From assembly GCA_022615595.1 (NCBI GenBank), contig JAKEGI010000066.1, positions 1 through 9,281 of the forward strand: 9,281 nucleotides of DNA. Direction: 5' to 3'. Both the position numbers and the translations under genes were made by a program. Positions 1 through 6,296 of the stretch are shown here, one piece after another (position 1 is the first letter of the stretch; each line of letters begins with the position of its first letter). This stretch comes from Bacteroidales bacterium. GTDB lineage: Bacteria > Bacteroidota > Bacteroidia > Bacteroidales > VadinHA17. Below the pieces are notes generated by a model that had not been told where the DNA came from, made no database searches, and saw nothing but the letters and a program-made list of their open reading frames with translations.

Positions 1-2
1 AC

Positions 3-143
3 CTTTTCGCCAAAGAACTGGGAGCCCTCTTCTTCGACGATTTGAAAGACTGTACCGAGATTATTACAGAAGACTGGGAGAAGAGACGTAAAAGAGACCG
101 CCAGAAGGAATCAATGGCCCGGATATTCGGACCCCTTTATTGA
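3..143 (+). CDS. cls: Probable cardiolipin synthase, C-terminal tail (partial)
   Basis: Only the last 46 codons are in the window; the gene begins upstream of base 1. The frame is open from the left edge to the TGA at 141-143, and the other two forward frames are closed early. The residues read as an FFDDLKDC segment, then ITEDWEKRRK, then a basic stretch ending ESMARIFGPLY. This resembles the end of phospholipase-D-type cardiolipin synthases, where a 'DL..c..i....W..R' helix is followed by an 'E...R...PLL' membrane-associated tail. Such enzymes join two phosphatidylglycerols into cardiolipin at the inner membrane using two HKD motifs, which are outside the window. The call rests on this short tail, so it is moderate. 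The next gene starts 17 bases after the stop, which suggests one transcript. Confidence 0.55.
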   Translation, partial: LFAKELGALFFDDLKDCTEIITEDWEKRRKRDRQKESMARIFGPLY

Positions 144-160
144 ATTTACACATCCATTTT

Positions 161-1045
161 ATGAGGCTCGAAGAAGGAAGATATTACATCTTCACTAAAG
201 TGAAAAACATTGTTCTTCCGGGTGGAGAGGTGAACCTGATGCTTACAGGACCGGACGGAAAAAAATACCTCCTTCCTCTCGAGCGGTACAATGACTATAA
301 CCTGGAGACAAAAACTGAAATAGAATGCAAAGTTGACAAGATCAACTGCAGCGGAAAAGTGTTTCTTGAGCCCGAGCATCCTTACTACAGAGAGGGAGAG
401 AGCTACTTCTTTACACTTACTGGCACAACTGCTGCTGGCACCAACTCTGGGGGTGATCACATTGTTGAAGTAAGTGACTTCAGGGGAGGATTATTTAACG
501 TGTCTGCATCATTGCTGAAAGAAAATATTTTTCCCGGAAGCAGAGTGAAACTTCGTGTTGAGAGAATTTCGAAAGGAAAAATAATCTTTGCTCCTCCTGT
601 AAAAAGGGATGATCTTGATACCCTCGAAGAGGGCAGATCATACCGCTTCAGGGTTGACAGAACAATTTTTGGCACTGATTACGAGACATACTATGTTGTA
701 ATCGATCTTAACGGCAAAGAGCATCTGCTTAACACAAGATACTATTCTCATTATGGTCTTACTCCTGGAGGTGAGTTTACGGGAAGGGTGATAAGGTACA
801 GTCATGGCAGGGGCAGGAGCATCGAACCTGATAATCCGTGGTACCTCCCCGGCCAGATTATTGAAGTTACTGTGGGCTCATCGGTGGCATCGGAAACCGG
901 TGATGGCTTCATTACAGAGGTTTTTGATGGAAATGGCTTCAGCCACAGCCTTTTGCTGGAATCCATCCCCTTGATGGACGTGCTCAGATGTCGCGTTGTG
1001 AAGTTAAAAAAGGGGCGACCCGTTCTTGAACCAGTGGCTGATTAA
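161..1045 (+). CDS. Unrecognised protein of four tandem ~75-residue beta-rich repeats
   Basis: I do not recognise a named family. From the ATG at 161 the protein has 294 residues, with no signal peptide and no membrane helix, so it is probably cytoplasmic. It consists of four degenerate copies of one module, at about residues 3-76, 77-150, 155-228 and 229-294. Each copy begins with a glycine followed by alternating hydrophobic residues (EEGRYYIF, REGESYFF, EEGRSYRF, LPGQIIEV). Each has a D-x-x-G turn in the middle (weakest in copy 1, PDGKK), then a G-x-x-x-x-x-R/K-V strand, and closes on an EP motif (LEPEHPYY, FAPPVKRD, IEPDNPWY, LEPVAD). The second copy has lost the glutamate of this motif. 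The pattern of short strands and turns suggests OB or S1-like barrels that could bind nucleic acid, but that is inference. A TTG at 140 would lengthen the protein by seven residues and overlap the upstream stop. I prefer 161 because the first repeat begins there. The position between cls and mltG suggests co-transcription, not necessarily shared function. Confidence 0.85.
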   Translation: MRLEEGRYYIFTKVKNIVLPGGEVNLMLTGPDGKKYLLPLERYNDYNLETKTEIECKVDKINCSGKVFLEPEHPYYREGESYFFTLTGTTAAGTNSGGDHIVEVSDFRGGLFNVSASLLKENIFPGSRVKLRVERISKGKIIFAPPVKRDDLDTLEEGRSYRFRVDRTIFGTDYETYYVVIDLNGKEHLLNTRYYSHYGLTPGGEFTGRVIRYSHGRGRSIEPDNPWYLPGQIIEVTVGSSVASETGDGFITEVFDGNGFSHSLLLESIPLMDVLRCRVVKLKKGRPVLEPVAD

Positions 1046-1070
1046 CTCATTCTTGTTAATTTTGCAGCTT

Positions 1071-2096
1071 ATGAAAAGGATAATGATATATCTGCTGGTT
1101 GCCGCATTCACAGGAATGGTTGCCGCAGCATTTATTACGTGGATCGTTGCCCTGAGGCCAAACCTTGATATTGACGGTAATGTAAGGATATTTGTACCAG
1201 CAGGTTCATCGGTAGATGACTTTATTGACACCCTCAGAAGTGCCGGGGGGCTCAAAAGTGAAAGAACCTTTCTCATAACCTCGAGGCTGAAGTTGTTGAA
1301 CCGCTCACTGAAACCCGGATCTTATCTCCTTGAGCCGGGTTTGAGCAACAACCGGATGGTGAATATCCTTCGGTCGGGGCAGCAGACCCCGATGAGGGTG
1401 ACCTTTAACAATATAAGAACCCTTGACGACCTTGCAGGAAGAATAGGAGGGCAGATAGAGGCTGATTCAGCCTCACTTGCACAATTTTTTCATGAAGAAA
1501 ACAACTATTCGGCAGATGGCTTTACTCCCGAAACGCTTATTTCACTCTTCATTCCTGATACTTACGAGTTTTACTGGAATACTGACGCTGAAGGGTTTTA
1601 CAGGAGGATGCTGAGAGAGTTCAGATCGTATTGGAATAAAGACCGGATGGCTGCTGCTGAAGATCTTGGTCTCAGCCCGGTGGATGTCTCAACACTTGCC
1701 TCGATAATTGATGATGAGGTGGCTAAGAATGACGAGAAGCCGCGTATAGCCGGCGTATACCTGAACAGGCTGAGGCTAGGGATCCCTCTGCAGGCCTGTC
1801 CGACCATAAAATTTGCACTTAATGACTTCACGATCCGAAGGGTACTTTATGAGCATCTTGAGACGGACTCGCCATATAACACCTATAAGTACCGTGGGTT
1901 ACCGCCGGGGCCTGTACGCTGCCCGACTAAATCAGGCATCGAGGCTGTTCTCAAAGCTGAGAAGCATGATTACCTTTACTTTGCTGCAAGGGCCGATTTT
2001 TCAGGCTATCATCACTTCTCGCGCACACTCGCGGAGCATAACAGATACGCCAACGCTTATCAGCGTGAACTTGACAAACGGAAGATTTACGAGTGA
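1071..2096 (+). CDS. mltG: Endolytic murein transglycosylase MltG (YceG family)
   Basis: MltG cleaves nascent peptidoglycan glycan strands at the inner membrane and sets their length. The 341-residue product has a single N-terminal membrane anchor (about residues 4-27), a LysM-like region (about 38-100), and the catalytic YceG domain (about 105-340). Family landmarks are clear: IPDTYEFYW (161-169), LASIIDDE (209-216) followed by AGVYLNRLRLGIPLQ, then SPYNTY (267-272), GLPPGP (276-281) and a terminal FSRTLAEHN. E216 aligns with the conserved glutamate that is catalytic in E. coli MltG. The flanking position, usually also acidic, is aspartate here. The usual D in LQ-x-DPT is cysteine (LQACPT, 240-245). 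The ATG at 1071 is chosen because MKRIMIYLL starts the anchor. A TTG at 1026 would add 15 residues and overlap the previous gene. No Shine-Dalgarno is visible. The gene lies 25 bases after the repeat protein and ends one base before the stop of a convergent gene. Confidence 0.95.
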   Translation: MKRIMIYLLVAAFTGMVAAAFITWIVALRPNLDIDGNVRIFVPAGSSVDDFIDTLRSAGGLKSERTFLITSRLKLLNRSLKPGSYLLEPGLSNNRMVNILRSGQQTPMRVTFNNIRTLDDLAGRIGGQIEADSASLAQFFHEENNYSADGFTPETLISLFIPDTYEFYWNTDAEGFYRRMLREFRSYWNKDRMAAAEDLGLSPVDVSTLASIIDDEVAKNDEKPRIAGVYLNRLRLGIPLQACPTIKFALNDFTIRRVLYEHLETDSPYNTYKYRGLPPGPVRCPTKSGIEAVLKAEKHDYLYFAARADFSGYHHFSRTLAEHNRYANAYQRELDKRKIYE

Positions 2097-2097
2097 C

Positions 2098-3246
2098 TCA
2101 GGAGAGCCCGTTGTGACGATTTATTGACTCCAGTATCTTTGTGACGTTCACATTATTGTCCGCTACTTCGCAAAGAAGGAGATTTCGCTTCGCCTTCATC
2201 TCGCTGGTAAAATCCTCTTTCATCAGGTGGTCTGCAAGCTTTATCCAGTCATCAGTGCCGGCGGCAATATTGCACAGGCTTTCCAGCCTCGTACCGTTCA
2301 CTACCGGAGCAGATGTGATAACATGACGTCCTGAACAAAGTGCATTGATAAGCTTAAGCTTCATCCCGCTGGGTTGTGTGGCATTTAGCAGACAGATATG
2401 GGCATTCATTATCAGTTCTGACATCTGCGCAATTGACGGGTTGGGTATAACCTTGACATGTCTCAGCCCGGCAGCAGCTTTCCTGATCTCTTCAGATGGC
2501 CTTTTGCCTGCAATAACAGTTCTGTATTTCCATTGTGGTGCCACCTCTTTGATAAGTGAAAGTGCAGCGGCATTATTCTCAGGTGTGGAAAAGTCGCCGT
2601 GCAAAAGAATATAATCACCCTTACCGTTAAGCGACCTGCACTCCTCAGCTGGATGGAACGGGCCGACAAAGAGGGCCTTGCCATACTTTGACCTGAAATA
2701 ATCAGTGTCTCCGGGCGATATTGTAAGGAGGAGAGAGGCCTTCGACAGCTGCTTCTCATAGCGCTCAAGCTTATGTGCTTCTGAGAGGAAGAAGAGTTTT
2801 CGGAAAGGATTTTTCTCAGTATGCGCCAGGTTGGAATAATAAAGATGCTCGATATTATGCGTCCTGACCATCGTCATTCTGTTTGCCAGCGACGGGTGGC
2901 CAAGAAAGTGCGTTGTGTGCAGGCCTTCAAAGATAATAGGATGATTATCAGCTTTCAGATTCGATAAAAGCTCCATGTTGTTACGCGAGAGAACAATAAA
3001 CGGGTCATGTCTGACAAGGTAAAAGAGATTGAGTTCGCGCTTGTAGTAATAAACCCTCAGACACTCCTTTTCAAGCGTCCTCGATCGTGGCCGGCCGTAA
3101 GAGAAACAATGAAGTATTACTCCAACACCCTTGCGCTTCAGCGCTGCAATCTTGTAAAAGACATCCATCACCCCGCCGTAGTCGGGGGGGTAGGGAACGT
3201 TGAAGCTCACAAGGTGTACAATTTTGTTTTCCGGGGTCTCCGTCAT
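2098..3246 (-). CDS. GT4-like glycosyltransferase (possible mannosyltransferase)
   Basis: This is a GT-B fold glycosyltransferase of the family 4 type, likely cytoplasmic and using a nucleotide sugar to build a cell-surface glycan; acceptor and sugar cannot be read from sequence. The 382-residue protein shows the N-terminal PYPPDYGG loop (18-25), the middle motif RTHNIEHLYY (128-137), a C-terminal domain opening with ILLHGDFSTPEN (213-224), and PSGMKLKLINAL (292-303) followed by SGRHVITSAPVVNGT. In this branch the usual E-x7-E donor motif is replaced by the GMKLKL segment. The open frame reaches an ATG at 3315, which would add a hydrophobic 23-residue leader. I prefer the ATG at 3246 because conserved sequence starts just after it. 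The added region is AT-rich like a spacer, and a good -7 box sits at 3267-3274. The gene is convergent with mltG and divergent from the next glycosyltransferase. Confidence 0.82.
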   Translation of the reverse strand: MTETPENKIVHLVSFNVPYPPDYGGVMDVFYKIAALKRKGVGVILHCFSYGRPRSRTLEKECLRVYYYKRELNLFYLVRHDPFIVLSRNNMELLSNLKADNHPIIFEGLHTTHFLGHPSLANRMTMVRTHNIEHLYYSNLAHTEKNPFRKLFFLSEAHKLERYEKQLSKASLLLTISPGDTDYFRSKYGKALFVGPFHPAEECRSLNGKGDYILLHGDFSTPENNAAALSLIKEVAPQWKYRTVIAGKRPSEEIRKAAAGLRHVKVIPNPSIAQMSELIMNAHICLLNATQPSGMKLKLINALCSGRHVITSAPVVNGTRLESLCNIAAGTDDWIKLADHLMKEDFTSEMKAKRNLLLCEVADNNVNVTKILESINRHNGLS

Positions 3247-3266
3247 TTGTGCCTGAAAAATAAGCA

Positions 3267-3274
3267 CAAACATA
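3267..3274 (-). promoter_or_regulatory. Candidate Bacteroidota -7 box for the minus-strand glycosyltransferase
   Basis: Read on the minus strand, this site is TATGTTTG, an exact match to the Bacteroidota primary-sigma -7 consensus TAnnTTTG. Transcription would start near 3260, leaving an untranslated leader of about 14 bases before the ATG at 3246. That supports 3246 over 3315 as the start. I could not find a matching TTTG -33 element at the usual spacing, so the site is only a candidate. Confidence 0.4.
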
Positions 3275-3287
3275 GCTAAAATAATTC

Positions 3288-3318
3288 TTTCGTATCTTAA
3301 CGGTCCTTTATCCATTTG
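3288..3318 (+). promoter_or_regulatory. Weak candidate promoter for the plus-strand glycosyltransferase
   Basis: TTTC at 3288-3291 and TCCATTTG at 3311-3318, separated by 19 bases, match the Bacteroidota TTTG / TAnnTTTG pattern with one mismatch in each element. Transcription would begin near 3324, about 28 bases before the ATG at 3352. The spacer is AT-rich and divergent, so some promoter is expected here. The match is not strong enough to be certain. Confidence 0.28.
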
Positions 3319-3330
3319 AAATAAAGAAAT

Positions 3331-3344
3331 TGTTTACGTAATCA
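3331..3344. promoter_or_regulatory. Interrupted palindrome in the divergent spacer, possible operator
   Basis: TGTTTACGTAATCA contains the perfect 8-base palindrome TTACGTAA (3334-3341), flanked symmetrically by TG and CA with one mismatched pair. It ends 7 bases before the start of the plus-strand glycosyltransferase. A dimeric regulator could bind here, but no regulator is encoded nearby, and AT-rich sequence produces short palindromes by chance. Confidence 0.2.
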
Positions 3345-3351
3345 GTTGTTA

Positions 3352-4482
3352 ATGAAGGCTCTGATAGCAGTTATAAGCGACCTGTCAACTGACATGAGAG
3401 TGTGGAAACAGGCCTCCCTCCTGGCCGAGATGGGCTTTGACGTAAACCTCATCGGAAGAAAAGGTGATGCTGCTCAGTATATGAACCTGCCGCATGCGAA
3501 CGCTGTCAGGCTGCGGGTGCCCTTCCGCAGGGGCCCTCTCATGTATTTATCATATAACATGATGTTGATGCTTCAGCTGCTTTTCAGGAGAGCTGACATT
3601 TATGTTGCCAATGACCTGGATACCCTGCTGCCCTGTTTTATTGCATCACGCCTCTATTCGAAACCCCTGGTATATGATGCTCACGAATATTTCACAGGTC
3701 AATACGGCCTTTCTGAGAGGAGGTTTAAATACCTGGCATGGAAGCGGCTGGAGAAGCTGATACTCCCCCGGGTCAGGCATATGATGACAGTAAGTTTATC
3801 AATTGCCTCTCTGTACAGGGAGGAATACGGGGTCAACCCTTCTGTAATCAGGAACGTGGCTCCCTCTACTGATCATATCATGCCGGTAAAACGTCATGAT
3901 ATTGTTAACTGCGAGGGTGATCTCCTGGTGATTTTCCAGGGCGCAGGAATAAATCCGGGGAGAGGTAGTGATGAACTGATTGACGCCATGGCATCGCTTG
4001 ATGGCGTCATACTCCTTATAATAGGTTCGGGCGACATCATTGCAGATATCAGACAAAAAGTCTCGGACCGAGGATTGGATGACAGGGTGAAGTTTCTCCC
4101 GAGGATGCCATGGAATAAGATGATGGGTTACACCATGAGCTGTGATGCCGGTCTGTCGCTTGACACTGATACATGTCTGAATCAGAGATTCAGCTTGCCC
4201 AATAAACTGTTTGATTATATTGCAGCCGGCATTCCGGTTGTTGTAACGCCTCTGCCGGAGGTGTCAGCTGTGGTGAGCCGTTACAAATGCGGCATTATAC
4301 TCAGTGAGATGACACCGGAAGCTATCCGTGAGACGCTCACCAGGCTAAGGGACGACAGGCTGCTTCTTAAATCACTGAAGGAAGGAGCTGCCGGAGCGAG
4401 AAAGGAGCTCACATGGGAAACGGAGAAACAAAAAGAACAAGATCTCTTTAAAAGTGTTATTAAAACAAAAGAAAAAAGATGA
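3352..4482 (+). CDS. GT4 family glycosyltransferase
   Basis: This is a second GT-B glycosyltransferase, 376 residues, from a different branch than its divergent neighbour. The N-terminal domain starts MKALIAVISDLSTDMRVWKQ and carries VANDLDTL (85-92), then VYDAHEYF (107-114). The C-terminal domain carries RNVA (167-170), a glycine-rich donor loop GAGINPGRGSDE (197-208), LLIIGSG (221-227) and LPNKLFDYIAAGIPVVVT (282-299). The last is the family's donor-binding segment, with D288 at the position usually held by the second glutamate of E-x7-E. It likely transfers a sugar from a nucleotide donor to a lipid-linked or surface glycan at the cytoplasmic face; the specific sugar is unknown. The ATG at 3352 is chosen over a TTG six bases upstream because the first beta strand begins there. 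Its stop overlaps the next start in an ATGA junction, so the two genes are translationally coupled. Confidence 0.88.
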   Translation: MKALIAVISDLSTDMRVWKQASLLAEMGFDVNLIGRKGDAAQYMNLPHANAVRLRVPFRRGPLMYLSYNMMLMLQLLFRRADIYVANDLDTLLPCFIASRLYSKPLVYDAHEYFTGQYGLSERRFKYLAWKRLEKLILPRVRHMMTVSLSIASLYREEYGVNPSVIRNVAPSTDHIMPVKRHDIVNCEGDLLVIFQGAGINPGRGSDELIDAMASLDGVILLIIGSGDIIADIRQKVSDRGLDDRVKFLPRMPWNKMMGYTMSCDAGLSLDTDTCLNQRFSLPNKLFDYIAAGIPVVVTPLPEVSAVVSRYKCGIILSEMTPEAIRETLTRLRDDRLLLKSLKEGAAGARKELTWETEKQKEQDLFKSVIKTKEKR

Positions 4483-4709
4483 CTATCGGTTTATTAAAAA
4501 AATACCTGCCTGAGGTTGCAGGCACCCTGCTTGGTGCAACGGGTGGCTTCCTCTACTGGAAGTATGTCGGTTGTGTCTCAGGCACTTGTGCCATAAAATC
4601 AAACTGGTACATGATGATTCCATGGGGGATGGTGCTTGGGTACCTTGTTGGGTCTATGGCCGGTGACTATCTCAGGAGGAAGAAAAGAGACGGGAAAGCA
4701 GCACAATAA
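4479..4709 (+). CDS. Small two-helix membrane protein, DUF6132-like
   Basis: The 76-residue protein has two predicted membrane helices, at about residues 11-30 and 46-63, joined by a short loop reading VGCVSGTCAIKSN and followed by a strongly basic tail (RRKKR at 66-70). The GC-x-SGTC-x-I-x-S loop, with cysteines at 32 and 37, is the hallmark of a small Bacteroidota family I believe is DUF6132. Its function is not established. The glycine-rich helices could pack closely as a dimer. The two cysteines could form a disulfide or bind a metal or a sulfur species, but this is inference. The ATG overlaps the upstream glycosyltransferase stop by four bases. The A-rich run just before it (about 4463-4478) is typical of initiation sites in this phylum, where Shine-Dalgarno sequences are rare. 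The coupling makes co-expression likely but does not prove a role in glycan assembly. Confidence 0.8.
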   Translation: MTIGLLKKYLPEVAGTLLGATGGFLYWKYVGCVSGTCAIKSNWYMMIPWGMVLGYLVGSMAGDYLRRKKRDGKAAQ

Positions 4710-4717
4710 GAGTAGTT

Positions 4718-4748
4718 ATTGCGGCAGGTTTTTTATTCAGGAAGTTTG
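4718..4748 (+). promoter_or_regulatory. Candidate promoter for the GH109-type gene
   Basis: ATTG at 4718-4721 and GAAGTTTG at 4741-4748 are separated by 19 bases and match the Bacteroidota TTTG / TAnnTTTG pattern with one mismatch per element. Transcription would begin near 4754, about 30 bases before the ATG at 4784. It lies in the 74-base gap after the DUF6132-like gene, which has no convincing terminator hairpin. Confidence 0.38.
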
Positions 4749-4783
4749 TATCTTGCATACTTACCAGAACAAACCTGATCATC

Positions 4784-6244
4784 ATGAAAACCAACCGTAG
4801 GAATTTTCTCCGCACTGCAGCGGCTGCCAGTGCCGGAGCTCTGACAGCAGGAGCTGTATCTTCATGTACTAACGTAGCAGAGACAACGGGAGCGATGCCG
4901 GAAATAAAGGCAGCAGCTCTTGCCAGCCACTCCCAGACCTTTAATATGACCGGTTACGGTGCCCCTCCCCTGGAGAAAGTCCGTGTCGGATTTATAGGGC
5001 TGGGGATGAGAGGCCCGGGTGCTGTTGAGCGGATGGCACATATTGAAGGTGTTGAAATAGCTGCTCTCTGTGACAAGTACGGTGACAGGGTAGACGGTGT
5101 TCAGTCAATGCTGGCAAAATTCGGGCTGCCGCAGGCAAAGTCATTCAGCGGCACCGAGGAGGCATGGAAGGGTCTTTGCGAGGATCCCGACATTGACCTT
5201 GTCTATATTTGCACCCCATGGGCATGGCATACACCAATGGCAGTATATGCAATGGAATGCGGTAAACACGCTGCTAGCGAAGTGCCTGCAGCTATTACCG
5301 TAGAGCAATGCTGGCAACTGGTTGAAACATCTGAAAGAACAAAGAGACATTGCATGCAGCTTGAAAACTGCTGCTATGACTTCTTTGAACTGCTCACCCT
5401 TAACATGGCAAGACAGGGACTCTTCGGAGAAATTATCCACGGCGAAGGTGCATATATACATGACCTCCGCTTCCTCAACTTTGACAAGAACGGCTATGCC
5501 GATATGTGGCGGCTGAAGGAGAATCAGCGCAACGGAAACCTCTATCCCACACACGGCCTGGGACCGGTATGCCAGGTAATGAACATAAACCGCGGCGACA
5601 GAATGGATTACCTGACCTCCGTCTCCTCCGGCGACTTCCAGATGCGTGCTGAACTGGAGGCACTTGCGGCCGAGGATCCTTTCTACAATCAATATACCGG
5701 AAAGGCTTATAGGGGAAACATGAATACAACTGTGGTAAAAACCTCACTTGGCCGTACAATAATGATTCAGCATGATGTCACCAGTCCGAGGCCATACTCT
5801 CGCATCCACCTTGTGAGCGGTACGAAGGGAATAGCAAGCAAATGGCCATCACCGCAAAGGATAGCTCTGGGTCACTCATGGACCTCACCGGAAGAGTTCA
5901 AGGCTCTCGAGAAACAATACACTCCGGAAATCGTAAAGAGAGTGGGAGAGATGGCAAAAGAGATAGGAGGTCACGGCGGAATGGATTTCATTATGGACTG
6001 GAGGCTTATTGACTGTCTGCGAAACGGCCTGCCAATAGACCAGGATGTCTACGATGCAGCATTGTGGAGTGTGATTACGCCTCTGAGCGAGTGGTCAGTT
6101 GCCAACAGGTCATCTTCTATTGACGTGCCTGACTTCACATGCGGAGCGTGGAAGGCAAACATACCGGTTGATCCTAACCTGCTTACCGGAGGTAATACCG
6201 GAGTAAAAGGCATAAAGGGCAGTTCAAACCAGCTTGAAGTTTAG
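4784..6244 (+). CDS. Tat-exported Gfo/Idh/MocA-fold protein, GH109-type (alpha-N-acetylgalactosaminidase-like)
   Basis: Characterised GH109 enzymes remove terminal N-acetylgalactosamine using a tightly bound NAD in a redox-elimination mechanism. The 486-residue product starts with a twin-arginine signal (NRRNFLR at 4-10, then an alanine-rich h-region). A possible lipobox (VSSC) ends at Cys28, so it may be an exported lipoprotein. The Rossmann dinucleotide motif is VGFIGLGMRGPG (68-79). GH109-like landmarks follow: TPWAWHTPMA (144-153), SEVPAAIT (165-172), LENCCYD (193-199), a GEGAYIHDLR segment, LYPTHGLGP (253-261), GHGGMDF (396-402) and ITPLSEWSVANRS. E166, Y198, Y254 and H257 fall at positions matching conserved active-site residues of the family. 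Tat export fits a cofactor-loaded folded enzyme acting outside the cytoplasm. Substrate may differ from GalNAc, because other Gfo/Idh/MocA glycosidases and oxidoreductases share this fold. It appears to be a single-gene unit. Confidence 0.85.
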   Translation: MKTNRRNFLRTAAAASAGALTAGAVSSCTNVAETTGAMPEIKAAALASHSQTFNMTGYGAPPLEKVRVGFIGLGMRGPGAVERMAHIEGVEIAALCDKYGDRVDGVQSMLAKFGLPQAKSFSGTEEAWKGLCEDPDIDLVYICTPWAWHTPMAVYAMECGKHAASEVPAAITVEQCWQLVETSERTKRHCMQLENCCYDFFELLTLNMARQGLFGEIIHGEGAYIHDLRFLNFDKNGYADMWRLKENQRNGNLYPTHGLGPVCQVMNINRGDRMDYLTSVSSGDFQMRAELEALAAEDPFYNQYTGKAYRGNMNTTVVKTSLGRTIMIQHDVTSPRPYSRIHLVSGTKGIASKWPSPQRIALGHSWTSPEEFKALEKQYTPEIVKRVGEMAKEIGGHGGMDFIMDWRLIDCLRNGLPIDQDVYDAALWSVITPLSEWSVANRSSSIDVPDFTCGAWKANIPVDPNLLTGGNTGVKGIKGSSNQLEV

Positions 6245-6274
6245 TTTTTAAACTTAAATTGTTTAATTTCGCTG

Positions 6275-6290
6275 CCTGTATTTCTACAGG
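6275..6290 (+). promoter_or_regulatory. Hairpin overlapping the hyfB ribosome-binding site
   Basis: CCTGTA, loop TTTC, TACAGG forms a perfect six-pair stem with a four-base loop. The 3' arm contains the first bases of AGGA (6288-6291), which sits five bases before the hyfB ATG at 6297 and is the only clear Shine-Dalgarno-like sequence in this window. If folded, the stem would hide it. No T-run follows, so it is not a standard terminator. Whether the stem is regulatory or incidental cannot be judged from one sequence. Confidence 0.4.
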
Positions 6291-6296
6291 AACTCA

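Noticed and set aside
1813..2127. Plus-strand open frame overlapping the end of mltG
   Set aside because: It overlaps conserved mltG codons in another frame and resembles no protein I know.
4725..4777. Two alternative stems upstream of the GH109-type gene (CAGGTTT with AAACCTG, or GTTTG with CAAAC), suggesting a leader switch
   Set aside because: The better candidate promoter would start RNA near 4754, so the 5' arms would not be in the transcript; the loops are also long.
5141..5692. Long minus-strand open frames inside the GH109-type gene and inside hyfB (7535-8086)
   Set aside because: They lie wholly opposite well-conserved coding sequence, show no recognisable motifs, and are explained as shadow frames.
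6248..6266. Terminator after the GH109-type gene formed by TTAAAC and GTTTAA
   Set aside because: The stem is six mostly A-T pairs with no T-run after it, too weak to call.
6245..6296. A Bacteroidota-type promoter directly upstream of hyfB
   Set aside because: No position gave better than four of six matches to TAnnTTTG with a proper -33 element, so I did not list one.
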